Origin: Flavobacterium sp. GSB-24 | GTDB lineage: Bacteria > Bacteroidota > Bacteroidia > Flavobacteriales > Flavobacteriaceae | NCBI RefSeq assembly: GCF_027924665.1 | Contig: NZ_AP027043.1 | Span: 1,984,001-2,048,000, forward strand | Length of the DNA stretch: 64,000 nucleotides | Direction of reading: 5' to 3' | Shown: piece by piece, positions 35,153 to 46,981 of the stretch | How the letters are laid out: each line of letters starts with the position of its first letter | Position numbering within the stretch: position 1 is the stretch's first letter | Made by a program: the position numbers and the translations under genes | Notes under the pieces: generated by a model | What the model saw: only the letters and a program-made list of their open reading frames with translations | What the model was told of the DNA's origin: nothing | Databases searched by the model: none

Positions 35153-35704
35153 ATGGCAGATAATAATGTGAAAAAATGGTATGTAGTTAGAGCTGTAAGC
35201 GGACAAGAAAACAAAGTCAAAGCTTATATCGAAACTGAAATTGCCAGATTAGGTATGGGTGATTATGTTTCCCAGGTTTTAGTGCCTACAGAAAAAGTAG
35301 TTACTGTAAAAGAGGGAAAGAAAATGTCTAAGGATAAAGTTTATTTTCCTGGATATGTTATGATCGAAGCCAACTTGGTTGGTGAGATACCTCATATTAT
35401 TAAGTCAATTACTAGTGTTATTGGTTTTTTAGGAGAGACTAAAGGCGGGGAACCTGTTCCTTTGAGACTATCTGAAGTTAACCGTATGTTAGGTAAGGTA
35501 GATGAATTGGCTGTAAATACAGATACAAGATCTATACCATTTAGTGTTGGCGAGACTGTTAAGGTTATTGATGGTCCTTTTAACGGATTTAATGGTTCTG
35601 TTGAAAAAATCAATGAAGAGAAGCGTAAACTTGAGGTTATGGTTAAGATTTTCGGAAGAAAAACACCATTAGAATTAAGCTTTATGCAAGTAGAAAAAGT
35701 ATAA
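35153..35704 (+). CDS. nusG: Transcription termination/antitermination factor NusG
   Basis: A 183-residue factor that binds RNA polymerase and links it to Rho or the ribosome. The NGN domain is at about residues 6-115 (KKWYVVRAVSGQENKVKAYIE; VYFPGYVMIEANL), and the KOW domain at the C-terminus (VGETVKVIDGPFNGFNGSVEKI). ATG 35153 is used; the GTG codon immediately before it is in frame but less likely. It lies 10 bp after secE and the two are co-transcribed. Confidence 0.97.
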   Translation: MADNNVKKWYVVRAVSGQENKVKAYIETEIARLGMGDYVSQVLVPTEKVVTVKEGKKMSKDKVYFPGYVMIEANLVGEIPHIIKSITSVIGFLGETKGGEPVPLRLSEVNRMLGKVDELAVNTDTRSIPFSVGETVKVIDGPFNGFNGSVEKINEEKRKLEVMVKIFGRKTPLELSFMQVEKV

Positions 35705-35726
35705 TTTTTTGTTACACTATAATAAC

Positions 35727-35755
35727 CATTGTAATCGCTTCCATTGATTACAGTG
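35727..35755 (+). other. Hairpin in the rplK leader
   Basis: CATTGTAATC (35727-35736) pairs with GATTACAGTG (35746-35755) using one G-T pair and a 9-base loop. There is no T run, and it ends 15 bases before the rplK start, so it is more likely a translation or processing element than a terminator. Confidence 0.55.
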
Positions 35756-35770
35756 TTAAATTTTTTAAAA

Positions 35771-36208
35771 ATGGCTAAAGAAATTAGTAAGGTAGTTAAA
35801 CTACAAGTTAAGGGAGGTGCTGCGAACCCGTCGCCACCGGTTGGACCTGCTTTAGGAGCTGCTGGGGTTAATATCATGGAGTTTTGTAAGCAATTTAATG
35901 CTAGAACTCAAGATAAACCTGGCAAAATTTGTCCAGTGCAAATCACTGTGTACAAAGACAAATCATTTGATTTTGTTGTTAAGACTCCTCCAGCAGCGGT
36001 TCAGTTAATGGAAGCTGCAAAGCTAAAATCTGGTTCTGGTGAGCCTAATCGTAAAAAAGTAGCTAGCGTTACTTGGGAACAAATTAGAACTATTGCTGAA
36101 GACAAAATGCCAGACTTAAACGCTTTCACTGTGGAAGCTGCAATGAGTATGGTTGCTGGAACAGCTAGATCTATGGGTATAACTGTATCAGGAGACGCTC
36201 CTTTTTAA
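35771..36208 (+). CDS. rplK: 50S ribosomal protein uL11
   Basis: A 145-residue ribosomal protein of the GTPase-associated centre that contacts 23S rRNA and factors EF-G and the stringent-response enzyme. The N-terminal [29 protein letters not shown] is diagnostic, and the C-terminal RNA-binding domain ends [14 protein letters not shown] chose ATG 35771 ([11 protein letters not shown]); the nine residues open upstream (ITVLNFLK) fall in a leader hairpin region and are not in the family. rplA follows 13 bp after the stop. Confidence 0.98.
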   Translation: MAKEISKVVKLQVKGGAANPSPPVGPALGAAGVNIMEFCKQFNARTQDKPGKICPVQITVYKDKSFDFVVKTPPAAVQLMEAAKLKSGSGEPNRKKVASVTWEQIRTIAEDKMPDLNAFTVEAAMSMVAGTARSMGITVSGDAPF

Positions 36209-36221
36209 TTAAGAAAAAGAC

Positions 36222-36911
36222 ATGGCAAAATTAACAAAAAAGCAAAAAGAGGCTGCTTCAAAAATTGAAAAGAACAAACTATATTCTCTTAAAGATGCAG
36301 CTGCATTAATAAAAGTAGTTGCTTCTGCAAAATTTGATGAGTCTGTTGATATCGCAGTTCGTTTGGGTGTAGATCCAAGAAAAGCGAATCAAATGGTTAG
36401 AGGTGTGGTTACATTACCTCACGGAACAGGTAAAGACGTTAAAGTATTAGCATTGGTTACTCCAGATAAAGAAGCGGAAGCTAAAGAAGCTGGGGCTGAT
36501 TATGTAGGTCTTGACGATTATTTACAAAAAATTAAAGACGGTTGGACAGATGTTGATGTGATCATTACTATGCCTGCTGTTATGGGTAAATTAGGTCCGT
36601 TAGGTCGTATTTTAGGACCTAGGGGTTTAATGCCAAACCCTAAGACAGGTACAGTAACTATGGATGTTGCTAAAGCTGTTCAAGAGGTTAAAGCTGGTAA
36701 AATTGACTTTAAAGTTGACAAAACTGGTATCGTTCATGCAGGAATTGGTAAAGTTTCTTTTGGAGCTGAGCAAATTGTTGACAACGCACACGAAATTATT
36801 CAAACATTAATAAAACTTAAACCAACTGCTGCTAAAGGTACATACATTAAAGGTATTCACCTTACAAGCACTATGAGTCCAGCTATTGCATTGGATCCTA
36901 AAGCAGTATAA
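36222..36911 (+). CDS. rplA: 50S ribosomal protein uL1
   Basis: A 229-residue protein of the ribosomal L1 stalk, which moves deacylated tRNA out of the E site. Diagnostic parts are [24 protein letters not shown] and [23 protein letters not shown]. In many bacteria L1 also represses its own operon by binding the mRNA. The neighbouring leader hairpin before rplK is a possible site here, but no clear 23S mimic is recognisable. Confidence 0.98.
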   Translation: MAKLTKKQKEAASKIEKNKLYSLKDAAALIKVVASAKFDESVDIAVRLGVDPRKANQMVRGVVTLPHGTGKDVKVLALVTPDKEAEAKEAGADYVGLDDYLQKIKDGWTDVDVIITMPAVMGKLGPLGRILGPRGLMPNPKTGTVTMDVAKAVQEVKAGKIDFKVDKTGIVHAGIGKVSFGAEQIVDNAHEIIQTLIKLKPTAAKGTYIKGIHLTSTMSPAIALDPKAV

Positions 36912-36933
36912 TTGGTAGTTAAAAATTTTTAGT

Positions 36934-37437
36934 ATGACTAGAGAAGAAAAATCAATCGCGATTGAAAATTTAACTGCGCAGTTAGCTGGTACAAATATCA
37001 TTTATGTATCTGATATTTCTGGATTAAACGCAGAAACAACTTCAAACTTACGTAGAGCTTGTTTTAAAGCAGGAATCAAATTAGAAGTTGTTAAGAACAC
37101 TTTGCTTGCAAAAGCAATGGAAGCTTCTGCTAATGATTATGGTGATTTACCTTCAGTATTGACAGGTAATAGCGCTATCTTCATTTCTGATGTAGCTAAT
37201 GCTCCTGGGAAAATTATCAAAGATTTCCGTAAGAAATCTGATAAACCAGTTTTAAAAGGTGCTTTCATTAATAATGAAGTTTATATTGGAGATAATCAAT
37301 TAGATGCATTAGCAACTATTAAATCTAAAGAAGAACTTCTTGGAGAGCTTATTGGATTGTTACAATCTCCAGCTCAAAGAATTATTTCTGCTTTGCAAAA
37401 CAAATTCGCTGGTAGCGAAGAGGAAGCTGAAGCATAA
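36934..37437 (+). CDS. rplJ: 50S ribosomal protein uL10
   Basis: A 167-residue protein forming the base of the ribosomal stalk, to which bL12 dimers bind. The N-terminal domain EKSIAIENLTAQLAGTNIIYVSDISGL and the C-terminal helix QSPAQRIISALQNKF are typical. The protein is somewhat short at its C-terminus, ending in an acidic GSEEEAEA tail. It lies 22 bp after rplA, so no separate L10 leader of the known kind can fit. A hairpin follows at 37446. Confidence 0.97.
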   Translation: MTREEKSIAIENLTAQLAGTNIIYVSDISGLNAETTSNLRRACFKAGIKLEVVKNTLLAKAMEASANDYGDLPSVLTGNSAIFISDVANAPGKIIKDFRKKSDKPVLKGAFINNEVYIGDNQLDALATIKSKEELLGELIGLLQSPAQRIISALQNKFAGSEEEAEA

Positions 37438-37445
37438 TAATTATT

Positions 37446-37465
37446 GTAAGAGAGTTTTCTCTTAC
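37446..37465 (+). other. Hairpin between rplJ and rplL
   Basis: GTAAGAGA (37446-37453) and TCTCTTAC (37458-37465) form a perfect 8-bp stem with a GTTT loop. No T run follows, so it may be a processing or stability element. Confidence 0.55.
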
Positions 37466-37527
37466 TGCTTAAATAGCGCACAATAAACAAAATATAATTT
37501 TACAAATCATTTTAAACGATAGAAAAA

Positions 37528-37899
37528 ATGGCAGATTTGAAACAATTCGCAGAACAATTAGTTAACTTAACAGTTAAAGAAGTTAACGAATTAGCAACAA
37601 TATTAAAAGACGAGTATGGTATCGAGCCTGCTGCTGCAGCTGTAGTAGTTGCTGCTGGTGGTGGAGAAGGTGCTGCTGAAGAAGCACAAACTGAATTTAC
37701 AGTTGTATTAAAAGAAGCTGGAGCTTCTAAATTAGCAGTTGTAAAATTAGTTAAAGAACTTACAGGTTTAGGTCTTAAAGAAGCTAAAGATGTAGTTGAC
37801 GGTGCTCCAAGTAACGTTAAAGAAGGTGTTTCTAAAGAAGAGGCTGAAGGTCTTAAAAAAGCATTAGAAGAAGCTGGAGCTGTTGTTGAGTTAAAATAA
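37528..37899 (+). CDS. rplL: 50S ribosomal protein bL12
   Basis: A 123-residue acidic stalk protein that recruits and stimulates translational GTPases, present in several copies per ribosome. The N-terminal dimerisation helix ([25 protein letters not shown]), an Ala/Gly/Glu hinge and the C-terminal domain ([36 protein letters not shown]) are all clear. It is separated from rplJ by a 90-bp gap with a hairpin and from rpoB by a strong attenuator-like hairpin. Confidence 0.98.
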   Translation: MADLKQFAEQLVNLTVKEVNELATILKDEYGIEPAAAAVVVAAGGGEGAAEEAQTEFTVVLKEAGASKLAVVKLVKELTGLGLKEAKDVVDGAPSNVKEGVSKEEAEGLKKALEEAGAVVELK

Positions 37900-37919
37900 C
37901 AAAACGCAGTTTAGAACTA

Positions 37920-37964
37920 GGTTTAGACCTTGGATGGAATCATCCAAGGGTCTAAACCATTTTT
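37920..37964 (+). terminator. Attenuator-like terminator between rplL and rpoB
   Basis: GGTTTAGACC + TTGGATG (from 37920) pairs with CATCCAA + GGGTCTAAACC (to 37958), a stem of about 17 bp with a short GAAT loop, followed by ATTTTTCG. The weak T tract suggests partial read-through into rpoB. Confidence 0.8.
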
Positions 37965-38163
37965 CGTATAATAAAATAGATCAAGTTTTATTATCAAATA
38001 GTTTAAAATACGAAAAAGTTTTTGATCAATACGAAGACAAAAAATTGAACTCTTTTTTACAGTTTATTTTTAAAGATGTATTGATTATAATAAGAAAGTA
38101 TAGATTAAACAGTGTGTGTTTACACAAAAAATTACTTTTTTTTAATCAAAATTTTGTCCATTG

Positions 38164-41100
38164 ATGATAACAAATCAGACTGAAAGATTGAATTTTGCCT
38201 CTACAAAAAATATTCCTGACTATCCAGATTTCTTAGATGTTCAGGTTAAATCTTTTAAAGATTTCTTTCAATTAGAAACGAAATCTGACGAAAGAGGCAA
38301 CGAAGGGTTATACAACACCTTCATGGAAAACTTTCCAATCACAGATACAAGAAACAACTTTGTATTGGAGTTCCTAGATTATTTTGTTGATCCACCACGT
38401 TATACAATTCAAGAATGTATAGAGAGAGGTCTTACTTATAGTGTGCCTTTAAAAGCTAGGTTGAAACTATACTGTACAGATCCAGAACACGAAGATTTTG
38501 AAACAATTGTACAAGATGTTTATCTAGGTACAATTCCTTATATGACTCCAAGTGGTACCTTTGTTATTAATGGTGCCGAGCGTGTAGTAGTATCTCAATT
38601 ACACCGTTCTCCTGGGGTTTTCTTTGGACAATCATTCCACGCAAATGGAACAAAACTATATTCTGCCAGAGTAATTCCTTTTAAAGGTTCTTGGATAGAA
38701 TTTTCTACTGATATCAATAGTGTAATGTATGCTTATATCGATAGAAAGAAAAAATTACCTGTAACAACTTTATTCCGTGCGATTGGATTCGAAAGAGATA
38801 AGGATATCCTTGAAATTTTCGACTTAGCTGAAGAAATTAAAGTTTCTAAAACAGGAATTAAAAAATATATTGGAAGAAGACTTGCTGCACGTGTATTGAA
38901 TACATGGCACGAGGATTTCGTAGATGAGGATACTGGAGAGGTAGTTTCTATCGAACGTAACGAAATCATCCTTGATCGTGATACTATTATCGACAAAGAT
39001 AATGTGGAAGAAATCATCGATTCTAACGTTAAATCTATCTTGTTACACAAAGAGGATAATAACCAAGCAGATTATGCTATTATCCACAATACGTTACAAA
39101 AAGATCCAACAAACTCTGAAAAAGAAGCTGTAGAGCACATTTACCGTCAGTTACGTAACGCTGAACCGCCTGATGAGGAAACTGCTCGTGGTATTATAGA
39201 TAAATTGTTCTTCTCTGATCAACGTTACAACTTAGGTGAAGTAGGTCGTTACAGAATGAACAAAAAATTAGATTTAGATATCCCTATGGATAAGCAAGTG
39301 CTTACTAAGGAAGATATCATTACAATCGTAAAATATTTGATCGAATTAATTAACTCTAAGGCAGAGATTGATGATATCGATCACTTATCAAACCGTCGTG
39401 TTAGAACAGTTGGTGAACAATTGTCTCAACAATTCGGTGTTGGTTTAGCACGTATGGCTAGAACTATTCGTGAGAGAATGAACGTTAGAGATAACGAGGT
39501 GTTTACACCAATTGATTTGATTAATGCTAAAACATTATCATCAGTTATCAACTCTTTCTTTGGTACTAACCAGTTATCTCAATTTATGGATCAAACGAAT
39601 CCATTAGCTGAGATTACACACAAAAGAAGACTTTCTGCACTAGGACCAGGTGGACTTTCGAGAGAGAGAGCTGGTTTCGAGGTTCGTGACGTTCACTATA
39701 CTCACTATGGTCGTTTATGTCCGATTGAAACTCCTGAGGGACCAAACATTGGTTTGATTTCATCTCTTGGTGTTTATGCAAAAGTAAACGGAATGGGATT
39801 TATTGAGACTCCTTACCGTAAAGTTACTGATGGTGTAGTTGATTTAGAAAGTACACCTATTTATTTAAGTGCTGAAGAAGAAGAAGGAAAAATGATTGCT
39901 CAGGCAAACATTGAAATGGATGCTTCTGGTAAAATTACTGCTAGCAATGTTATTGCTCGTGAGGAAGGTGACTTCCCAGTTGTTGAACCAACATCAGTAC
40001 ATTATACAGACGTTGCTCCTAACCAAATTGCATCGATTTCTGCATCTTTAATTCCTTTCTTGGAGCATGATGATGCTAACCGTGCGTTGATGGGATCAAA
40101 CATGATGCGTCAGGCAGTTCCTTTGATCCGTCCTGAAGCGCCGATTGTTGGTACAGGTTTAGAGCGTCAAGTAGCTTCAGATTCAAGAGTATTAATCAAT
40201 GCTGAAGGGCATGGCACTGTTGAGTATGTTGATGCTAATATCATTACTATTAAATACGATCGTACTGAAGACGAAAGAATGGTTAGTTTTGATGCTGATG
40301 AGAAAACGTACAACTTAATTAAATTTAGAAAAACCAATCAAGGTACAAGTATCAACTTGAAACCTATCGTAAGAAAAGGTGATAGAGTTGTTCCTGGGCA
40401 AGTATTGTCTGAAGGATATGCTACTCAAAATGGTGAATTAGCTTTAGGTAGAAACTTAAAAGTTGCGTTCATGCCATGGAAAGGGTATAACTTCGAGGAT
40501 GCGATTGTAATTTCTGAAAAAGTAGTTCGTGATGATATTTTTACTTCTATCCACGTTGATGATTATTCATTAGAGGTTAGAGATACTAAGTTAGGAAACG
40601 AAGAGTTAACAAACGATATTCCTAACGTTTCTGAAGAAGCTACTAAAGATTTAGATGAAAACGGTATGATTAGAATTGGAGCAGAGGTTAAACCTGGCGA
40701 CATTTTGATCGGAAAAATTACACCAAAAGGAGAATCAGATCCTACTCCAGAGGAGAAATTGCTTCGTGCAATCTTCGGGGATAAAGCAGGTGATGTAAAA
40801 GATGCTTCATTAAAAGCTTCTCCATCTTTACATGGTGTAGTTCTTGACAAAAAATTATTTGCAAGAGCCGTAAAAGATAAACGTAAACGTACTCAAGATA
40901 AAGATGCTTTAGGCGCTTTAGAAATGGAGTTTGAAACTAAATTTGTTGAATTAAAAGACAGATTAGTTGAAAAATTATTCTTGATCGTTAACGGAAAAAC
41001 ATCTCAAGGTGTAATGAATGATTTGGGTGAAGAAGTTTTACCAAAAGGTAAAAAATATACTCAAAAAATGCTTTACGCAGTAGAAGATTTTGCTCACTTA

Positions 41101-41976
41101 AGCAAAGGTCAATGGGTTGCTGATGACGCTACAAATAAAATGGTTAATGATTTAATTCATAACTATAAAATTAAGCTGAACGACTTACAAGGATCTTTAA
41201 GAAGAGAAAAATTCACTATTACAGTTGGAGATGAATTACCATCTGGAATCTTGAAATTAGCTAAGATTTATATTGCTAAAAAACGTAAATTGAAAGTAGG
41301 GGATAAAATGGCAGGTCGTCACGGTAACAAAGGTATTGTTGCTAGAATCGTTCGTCATGAAGATATGCCTTTCTTAGAAGATGGAACACCAGTAGATATC
41401 GTATTGAATCCACTTGGGGTACCTTCACGTATGAACATTGGTCAGATTTATGAGACTGTTCTTGGATGGGCTGGTATGAACTTGGGTAGAAAATTTGCTA
41501 CTCCAATTTTTGACGGTGCTTCTCTTGACGAAATCAATGCTTTGACTGATGAGGCTAACGTACCACGTTTTGGACATACATACCTTTATGATGGTGGAAC
41601 TGGAGAGCGTTTTGCACAAAAAGCAACTGTGGGTGTAATTTACATGCTTAAATTAGGACACATGGTTGATGATAAGATGCACGCACGTTCTATCGGACCA
41701 TACTCATTGATTACGCAGCAGCCACTTGGAGGTAAGGCTCAATTTGGAGGTCAGCGTTTTGGAGAGATGGAGGTTTGGGCACTTGAGGCTTATGGAGCTT
41801 CAAGTACTTTACGTGAGATCTTAACTGTTAAGTCTGATGACGTTATTGGTAGAGCTAAAACTTACGAGGCTATCGTTAAAGGAGAATCTATGCCAGAACC
41901 AGGTTTACCAGAATCATTCAATGTATTGATGCACGAATTGAAAGGTCTTGGACTAGACATTCGTTTAGAAGAATAA
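38164..41976 (+). CDS. rpoB: DNA-directed RNA polymerase subunit beta
   Basis: A 1270-residue RNA polymerase subunit. The rifampicin-binding region is intact ([47 protein letters not shown]). Other landmarks are [40 protein letters not shown] and the C-terminal [17 protein letters not shown]. The protein starts [16 protein letters not shown] chose ATG 38164; the TTG immediately before it is in frame but not needed. No rifampicin-resistance substitution is evident by eye in the cluster. Confidence 0.99.
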   Translation: MITNQTERLNFASTKNIPDYPDFLDVQVKSFKDFFQLETKSDERGNEGLYNTFMENFPITDTRNNFVLEFLDYFVDPPRYTIQECIERGLTYSVPLKARLKLYCTDPEHEDFETIVQDVYLGTIPYMTPSGTFVINGAERVVVSQLHRSPGVFFGQSFHANGTKLYSARVIPFKGSWIEFSTDINSVMYAYIDRKKKLPVTTLFRAIGFERDKDILEIFDLAEEIKVSKTGIKKYIGRRLAARVLNTWHEDFVDEDTGEVVSIERNEIILDRDTIIDKDNVEEIIDSNVKSILLHKEDNNQADYAIIHNTLQKDPTNSEKEAVEHIYRQLRNAEPPDEETARGIIDKLFFSDQRYNLGEVGRYRMNKKLDLDIPMDKQVLTKEDIITIVKYLIELINSKAEIDDIDHLSNRRVRTVGEQLSQQFGVGLARMARTIRERMNVRDNEVFTPIDLINAKTLSSVINSFFGTNQLSQFMDQTNPLAEITHKRRLSALGPGGLSRERAGFEVRDVHYTHYGRLCPIETPEGPNIGLISSLGVYAKVNGMGFIETPYRKVTDGVVDLESTPIYLSAEEEEGKMIAQANIEMDASGKITASNVIAREEGDFPVVEPTSVHYTDVAPNQIASISASLIPFLEHDDANRALMGSNMMRQAVPLIRPEAPIVGTGLERQVASDSRVLINAEGHGTVEYVDANIITIKYDRTEDERMVSFDADEKTYNLIKFRKTNQGTSINLKPIVRKGDRVVPGQVLSEGYATQNGELALGRNLKVAFMPWKGYNFEDAIVISEKVVRDDIFTSIHVDDYSLEVRDTKLGNEELTNDIPNVSEEATKDLDENGMIRIGAEVKPGDILIGKITPKGESDPTPEEKLLRAIFGDKAGDVKDASLKASPSLHGVVLDKKLFARAVKDKRKRTQDKDALGALEMEFETKFVELKDRLVEKLFLIVNGKTSQGVMNDLGEEVLPKGKKYTQKMLYAVEDFAHLSKGQWVADDATNKMVNDLIHNYKIKLNDLQGSLRREKFTITVGDELPSGILKLAKIYIAKKRKLKVGDKMAGRHGNKGIVARIVRHEDMPFLEDGTPVDIVLNPLGVPSRMNIGQIYETVLGWAGMNLGRKFATPIFDGASLDEINALTDEANVPRFGHTYLYDGGTGERFAQKATVGVIYMLKLGHMVDDKMHARSIGPYSLITQQPLGGKAQFGGQRFGEMEVWALEAYGASSTLREILTVKSDDVIGRAKTYEAIVKGESMPEPGLPESFNVLMHELKGLGLDIRLEE

Positions 41977-41987
41977 AAAAAAGTTTT

Positions 41988-42021
41988 GTAATCAGTCTCA
42001 TTTTTTAATGGGACTGATTAC
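41988..42021 (+). other. Hairpin between rpoB and rpoC
   Basis: A 14-bp inverted repeat (41988-42001 with 42008-42021), with one G-T pair and a TTTTTTA loop. No T run follows, so it is unlikely to terminate fully and may mark processing or pausing. Confidence 0.65.
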
Positions 42022-42234
42022 TCATTTATAAAGTTTTTAAAGATTTATACCCGTAAACCGTTCCGATTTTTTATTAAAATGCGAGGCATTTTATAACTAG
42101 CACTTCAAATTTAATTCTGAGGTTTAGAGAAGTAACCCGAGGTAGTAGCTGAATGATTAACTCTTTTTTCTAAAAGAGTAGATTATAAATCTAAAATCAA
42201 TTTTTTAATTGCAAATAAATCAATAGTAAAAACT

Positions 42235-45200
42235 ATGATGAATAATAGAAACAATAAAGATAAAAATCCAGTTAAAAGATTTAATAAAATCTCAATTGGA
42301 TTGGCTTCACCAGAATCTATCTTGAAAGAATCAAGAGGAGAGGTTTTAAAGCCAGAAACTATCAACTATAGAACGCACAAGCCTGAGCGTGACGGACTTT
42401 TCTGCGAAAGAATCTTCGGACCTGTTAAGGATTTTGAGTGTGCTTGTGGTAAATATAAAAGAATTCGTTACAAAGGTATCATCTGTGACCGTTGTGGTGT
42501 TGAAGTTACTGAGAAAAAAGTACGTCGTGATAGAGTAGGACACATCAACCTTGTTGTGCCAATTGCTCACATTTGGTATTTCCGTTCTCTTCCAAATAAA
42601 ATTGGTTATATCCTTGGTCTTCCATCTAAGAAATTAGACATGATCATTTACTACGAAAGATACGTAGTAATCCAAGCTGGTATTGCTAAAAATGCAGATG
42701 GAGAATCTTTACAAAGATTAGATTTCTTAACTGAAGAGGAATATTTAAATATTTTAGATACTCTTCCACAAGAAAACCAATATTTAGATGATTTAGATCC
42801 AAACAAATTTGTTGCCAAAATGGGAGCAGAGTGTATCATGGATTTATTAGCTCGTATTGACTTAGATGCTTTATCTTATGAATTAAGACACAGCGCTAAC
42901 AACGAAACATCTAAACAACGTAAAACTGAAGCTTTAAAAAGATTACAAGTTGTTGAGTCTTTCCGTGAGTCTAACGAAAACCGCGAGAACCGTCCAGAAT
43001 GGATGATTATGAAAGTGGTTCCAGTTATCCCGCCAGAATTACGTCCACTTGTGCCACTTGATGGAGGTCGTTTTGCAACTTCAGATTTGAACGATTTATA
43101 TCGTCGTGTAATCATCCGTAACAACCGTTTGAAAAGATTAATGGAGATTAAAGCTCCAGAAGTTATCTTAAGAAACGAGAAACGTATGTTGCAAGAATCT
43201 GTAGATTCATTATTCGATAACACACGTAAAGCTTCTGCTGTTAAAACAGAATCTAATAGACCATTAAAATCATTATCTGACTCTTTAAAAGGTAAGCAAG
43301 GACGTTTCCGTCAAAACCTTTTAGGAAAACGTGTGGATTATTCTGCTCGTTCGGTAATTGTTGTTGGTCCAGAGTTAAAATTATATGAGTGCGGATTGCC
43401 AAAAGATATGGCATCTGAATTATACAAGCCTTTCGTTATCCGTAAATTGATCGAAAGAGGTATTGTAAAAACAGTAAAATCTGCAAAGAAAATCATTGAC
43501 AAAAAAGAGCCTGTAGTTTGGGATATCCTTGAAAATGTAATTAAAGGACACCCAGTATTACTTAACCGTGCTCCTACTTTGCACAGACTTGGTATTCAAG
43601 CTTTTCAGCCAAAATTAATTGAAGGAAAAGCGATCCAATTACACCCATTAGTATGTACGGCTTTCAACGCCGATTTCGATGGTGACCAGATGGCGGTTCA
43701 CTTACCGTTAGGACCAGAGGCTATTTTAGAGGCTCAATTATTAATGTTGGCTTCTCATAATATCTTGAACCCTGCAAATGGTGCGCCTATTACTGTACCT
43801 TCTCAGGACATGGTCTTGGGTCTATATTATATGACCAAAGAGCGTATTTCTACAGAAGATCACAAAATTTTAGGTCAAGATTTGACTTTCTATTCTGCTG
43901 AAGAAGTAAACATTGCATTAAACGAAGGAAGATTAGAATTAAATGCTCGTGTGAAAATTAGAGCAAAAGATTTTAATGAAGCTGGAGAATTAGTGTACCA
44001 AATTATTCAAACAACTGCAGGACGTGTATTATTTAACGAAGTAGTACCTGAAGCAGCTGGATATATCAATGACGTATTGACTAAGAAAAACCTTAGAGAT
44101 ATTATCGGACACATTTTAAGTGTGACTGATGTACCTACTACAGCAGCTTTCTTGGATAATATGAAAGATATGGGGTATAAATTTGCATTTAGAGGAGGTT
44201 TATCATTCTCTTTAGGTGATATTAGAATCCCAGAACAAAAAACTAAGTTAATTGCAGATGCTAGAGAGCAAGTTGAAGGTATCTCAACTAACTATAACAT
44301 GGGTCTTATCACAAATAACGAGCGTTACAACCAAGTTATTGACGTATGGACTTCAGCAAATGCGCAGTTAACAGAATTAGCAATGAAAAATATTAGAGAA
44401 GACCAGCAAGGTTTCAACTCTGTATATATGATGCTTGACTCTGGAGCGAGGGGTTCTAAGGAACAGATTCGTCAGTTAACTGGTATGCGTGGTTTGATGG
44501 CTAAGCCTAAAAAATCTACTGCTGGTGGTGGTGAGATTATTGAAAACCCGATTCTTTCTAACTTTAAGGAAGGCCTTTCGATTCTTGAGTACTTTATTTC
44601 TACTCACGGTGCTCGTAAAGGTCTTGCGGATACGGCTCTTAAAACGGCCGATGCTGGTTATTTAACAAGAAGGCTTCATGACGTTTCTCAAGATGTTATT
44701 GTTAACATCGAAGATTGTGGAACTCTTAGAGGTGTTGAAGTTGCTGCATTGAAGAAAAATGAGGAAATCGTTGAATCTTTAGGTGAGAGAATCTTAGGAC
44801 GTGTTGCATTGCAAGATGTTATTAATCCTCTTACTAATGAAGTAATGGTTAAATCTGGAGAGCAAATTACGGAATCAATTATGAGAACTATCGAAGCTTC
44901 TCCAATTGAAAAAGTAGAAGTTAGATCTCCATTAACTTGTGAAGCTTTAAAAGGAATTTGTGCTAAATGTTACGGTAGAAACTTAGCTACTGGTAAGATG
45001 ACACAAAGAGGTGAAGCTGTCGGAGTTATTGCAGCTCAGTCTATTGGAGAGCCAGGTACACAGTTAACACTTCGTACGTTCCACGTTGGAGGGGTTGCTG
45101 GAGGTATTTCTGAAGAATCTAGTATTATTACAAGATTTAACGGTAGACTTGAAATTGAAGATTTAAAAACAGTTAAAGGAGAAGACGGAGAAGGAAACTC

Positions 45201-46542
45201 TGTTGATATCGTAGTTTCACGTTCAACTGAATTAAAATTAGTTGATGAGAAAACTGGAATAGTTTTAAATACACATAACATTCCTTACGGTTCTAGTATT
45301 TTTGTAAATGATGGTGATACTGTCGCAAAAGGAACTGTAATCTGTAAGTGGGATCCATATAACGGTGTAATTGTTTCTGAATTTACTGGTAAGATTGCTT
45401 ACGAAGATTTAGAACAAGGTCAATCGTTCATGGTTGAGATCGATGAGCAGACTGGTTTCCAAGAAAAAGTAATTTCTGAGGCTAGAAACAAAAAATTAAT
45501 CCCAACTTTATTGGTTTACGGTAAAGAAGGAGAATTGATTCGTTCTTACAACTTACCAGTAGGTGCACACTTAATGGTTGAAAATGGTGAGAAAATTAAA
45601 GCAGGTAAGGTATTAGTAAAAATCCCTCGTCGTTCTTCTAAAGCAGGCGATATCACAGGAGGTTTACCAAGAATTACTGAGTTGCTTGAGGCTCGTAACC
45701 CTTCAAACCCAGCAGTTGTGTCTGAAATTGATGGTGTTGTATCTTTCGGAAAAATTAAAAGAGGTAACCGTGAGATCGTTATTGAGTCTAAATTTGGTGA
45801 AATTAAAAAGTATTTAGTTAAACTTTCTAGCCAAATCTTAGTACAAGAAAATGACTTCGTAAGAGCGGGAGTTCCATTGTCTGATGGTGCAATTACACCA
45901 GATGACATCTTAAGAATTCAAGGTCCAGCTGCTGTTCAACAGTACTTGGTAAATGAAATTCAAGAGGTATACCGTTTACAAGGGGTAAAAATTAATGACA
46001 AGCACTTTGAGGTAGTTATTCGTCAAATGATGCGTAAAGTAAGAGTTCAGGATCCAGGTGATACTTTATTCTTAGAGGATCAATTAATTCATACTAAAGA
46101 TTTCATCGTTCAAAACGATAAATTATATGGTATGAAAGTAGTTGAAGATGCTGGAGATTCTTCAGTATTGAAACCAGGTCAGATTATTACACCTCGTGAA
46201 TTACGTGATGAAAACTCATTATTGAAACGAAATGATAGAAATCTTGTTGTAGCAAGAGACGTAATTACTGCAACTGCAACGCCAGTTCTTCAAGGTATTA
46301 CAAGAGCTTCGTTACAAACTAAATCATTCATCTCTGCTGCTTCTTTCCAAGAAACAACAAAAGTACTTAACGAAGCTGCTGTAGCTGGTAAAGTAGATGA
46401 TTTAGAAGGATTAAAAGAAAATGTAATTGTTGGACACAGAATTCCTGCGGGAACTGGTATGAGAGAATACGATAACACTATCGTAGGATCTAAAGACGAT
46501 TACAACGAAATGATGGCTAATAAAGAAGAATACATTTATTAA
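42235..46542 (+). CDS. rpoC: DNA-directed RNA polymerase subunit beta'
   Basis: A 1435-residue RNA polymerase subunit. Near the N-terminus is the zinc-binding cysteine cluster [20 protein letters not shown]; the catalytic magnesium site is [12 protein letters not shown] near residues 478-489. A second zinc site falls in [19 protein letters not shown], and the bridge and trigger helix region follows, with [23 protein letters not shown] second ATG lies in frame one codon after the first; either could be used. A small DUF3467 gene follows 10 bp after the stop. Confidence 0.99.
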   Translation: MMNNRNNKDKNPVKRFNKISIGLASPESILKESRGEVLKPETINYRTHKPERDGLFCERIFGPVKDFECACGKYKRIRYKGIICDRCGVEVTEKKVRRDRVGHINLVVPIAHIWYFRSLPNKIGYILGLPSKKLDMIIYYERYVVIQAGIAKNADGESLQRLDFLTEEEYLNILDTLPQENQYLDDLDPNKFVAKMGAECIMDLLARIDLDALSYELRHSANNETSKQRKTEALKRLQVVESFRESNENRENRPEWMIMKVVPVIPPELRPLVPLDGGRFATSDLNDLYRRVIIRNNRLKRLMEIKAPEVILRNEKRMLQESVDSLFDNTRKASAVKTESNRPLKSLSDSLKGKQGRFRQNLLGKRVDYSARSVIVVGPELKLYECGLPKDMASELYKPFVIRKLIERGIVKTVKSAKKIIDKKEPVVWDILENVIKGHPVLLNRAPTLHRLGIQAFQPKLIEGKAIQLHPLVCTAFNADFDGDQMAVHLPLGPEAILEAQLLMLASHNILNPANGAPITVPSQDMVLGLYYMTKERISTEDHKILGQDLTFYSAEEVNIALNEGRLELNARVKIRAKDFNEAGELVYQIIQTTAGRVLFNEVVPEAAGYINDVLTKKNLRDIIGHILSVTDVPTTAAFLDNMKDMGYKFAFRGGLSFSLGDIRIPEQKTKLIADAREQVEGISTNYNMGLITNNERYNQVIDVWTSANAQLTELAMKNIREDQQGFNSVYMMLDSGARGSKEQIRQLTGMRGLMAKPKKSTAGGGEIIENPILSNFKEGLSILEYFISTHGARKGLADTALKTADAGYLTRRLHDVSQDVIVNIEDCGTLRGVEVAALKKNEEIVESLGERILGRVALQDVINPLTNEVMVKSGEQITESIMRTIEASPIEKVEVRSPLTCEALKGICAKCYGRNLATGKMTQRGEAVGVIAAQSIGEPGTQLTLRTFHVGGVAGGISEESSIITRFNGRLEIEDLKTVKGEDGEGNSVDIVVSRSTELKLVDEKTGIVLNTHNIPYGSSIFVNDGDTVAKGTVICKWDPYNGVIVSEFTGKIAYEDLEQGQSFMVEIDEQTGFQEKVISEARNKKLIPTLLVYGKEGELIRSYNLPVGAHLMVENGEKIKAGKVLVKIPRRSSKAGDITGGLPRITELLEARNPSNPAVVSEIDGVVSFGKIKRGNREIVIESKFGEIKKYLVKLSSQILVQENDFVRAGVPLSDGAITPDDILRIQGPAAVQQYLVNEIQEVYRLQGVKINDKHFEVVIRQMMRKVRVQDPGDTLFLEDQLIHTKDFIVQNDKLYGMKVVEDAGDSSVLKPGQIITPRELRDENSLLKRNDRNLVVARDVITATATPVLQGITRASLQTKSFISAASFQETTKVLNEAAVAGKVDDLEGLKENVIVGHRIPAGTGMREYDNTIVGSKDDYNEMMANKEEYIY

Positions 46543-46552
46543 TTAGGAAACT

Positions 46553-46864
46553 ATGAGTAATCCGAAACAACAACAAGAGCAAATTAATATTGAGTTAGAC
46601 GAAACTATTGCTGAAGGAATTTATTCTAATCTTGCGATTATTAATCACTCATCGTCAGAGTTTGTTTTAGATTTTGTGAGCATTATGCCCGGTATTCCTA
46701 AAGCCAAGGTAAAGTCAAGAATTGTTTTGACACCACAACATGCTAAAAGATTATTAAGAGCAATAGGTGAAAACATCCATCGATTTGAAGCAGCCCATGG
46801 CGAAATCAAAGAGACAGAACAAGCACCAATACCGCTTAATTTTGGTCCTGCGGGACAAGCATAA
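46553..46864 (+). CDS. DUF3467 domain protein
   Basis: A 103-residue protein, DUF3467 family: ELDETIAEGIYSNLAIINHSSSEFVLDFVSIMPG...RIVLTPQHAKRLLRAIGENIHRFEAAHG. It is soluble and has no signal peptide. Its position 10 bp after rpoC and before the operon's terminator means it is co-transcribed with RNA polymerase genes, as is common in Bacteroidota. Function is unknown; a link to transcription is inferred only from position. Confidence 0.93.
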   Translation: MSNPKQQQEQINIELDETIAEGIYSNLAIINHSSSEFVLDFVSIMPGIPKAKVKSRIVLTPQHAKRLLRAIGENIHRFEAAHGEIKETEQAPIPLNFGPAGQA

Positions 46865-46869
46865 ATTTT

Positions 46870-46898
46870 AAAGCCCCATTTTTTAATGGGGCTTTTTT
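46870..46898 (+). terminator. Terminator of the rpoBC-DUF3467 operon
   Basis: AAAGCCCCATT (46870-46880) pairs with AATGGGGCTTT (46885-46895), a perfect 11-bp stem with TTTT loop and T tail. Confidence 0.92.
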
Positions 46899-46981
46899 AT
46901 TATAAATAGGATTAAATGCATTTTATCTGATTTAATCTCCTTTAGTCGATTAAATTTCTTTAAATAATTGTATTAGAGTAA

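Noticed and set aside
37934-38164. 76-residue open frame between rplL and rpoB
   Set aside because: It begins inside the attenuator hairpin, has no recognisable domain or leader, and fills a spacer that is explained by the hairpin and the rpoB leader.
42876-43223. 115-residue minus-strand frame inside rpoC
   Set aside because: Antisense shadow of rpoC; low-complexity composition and no domain.
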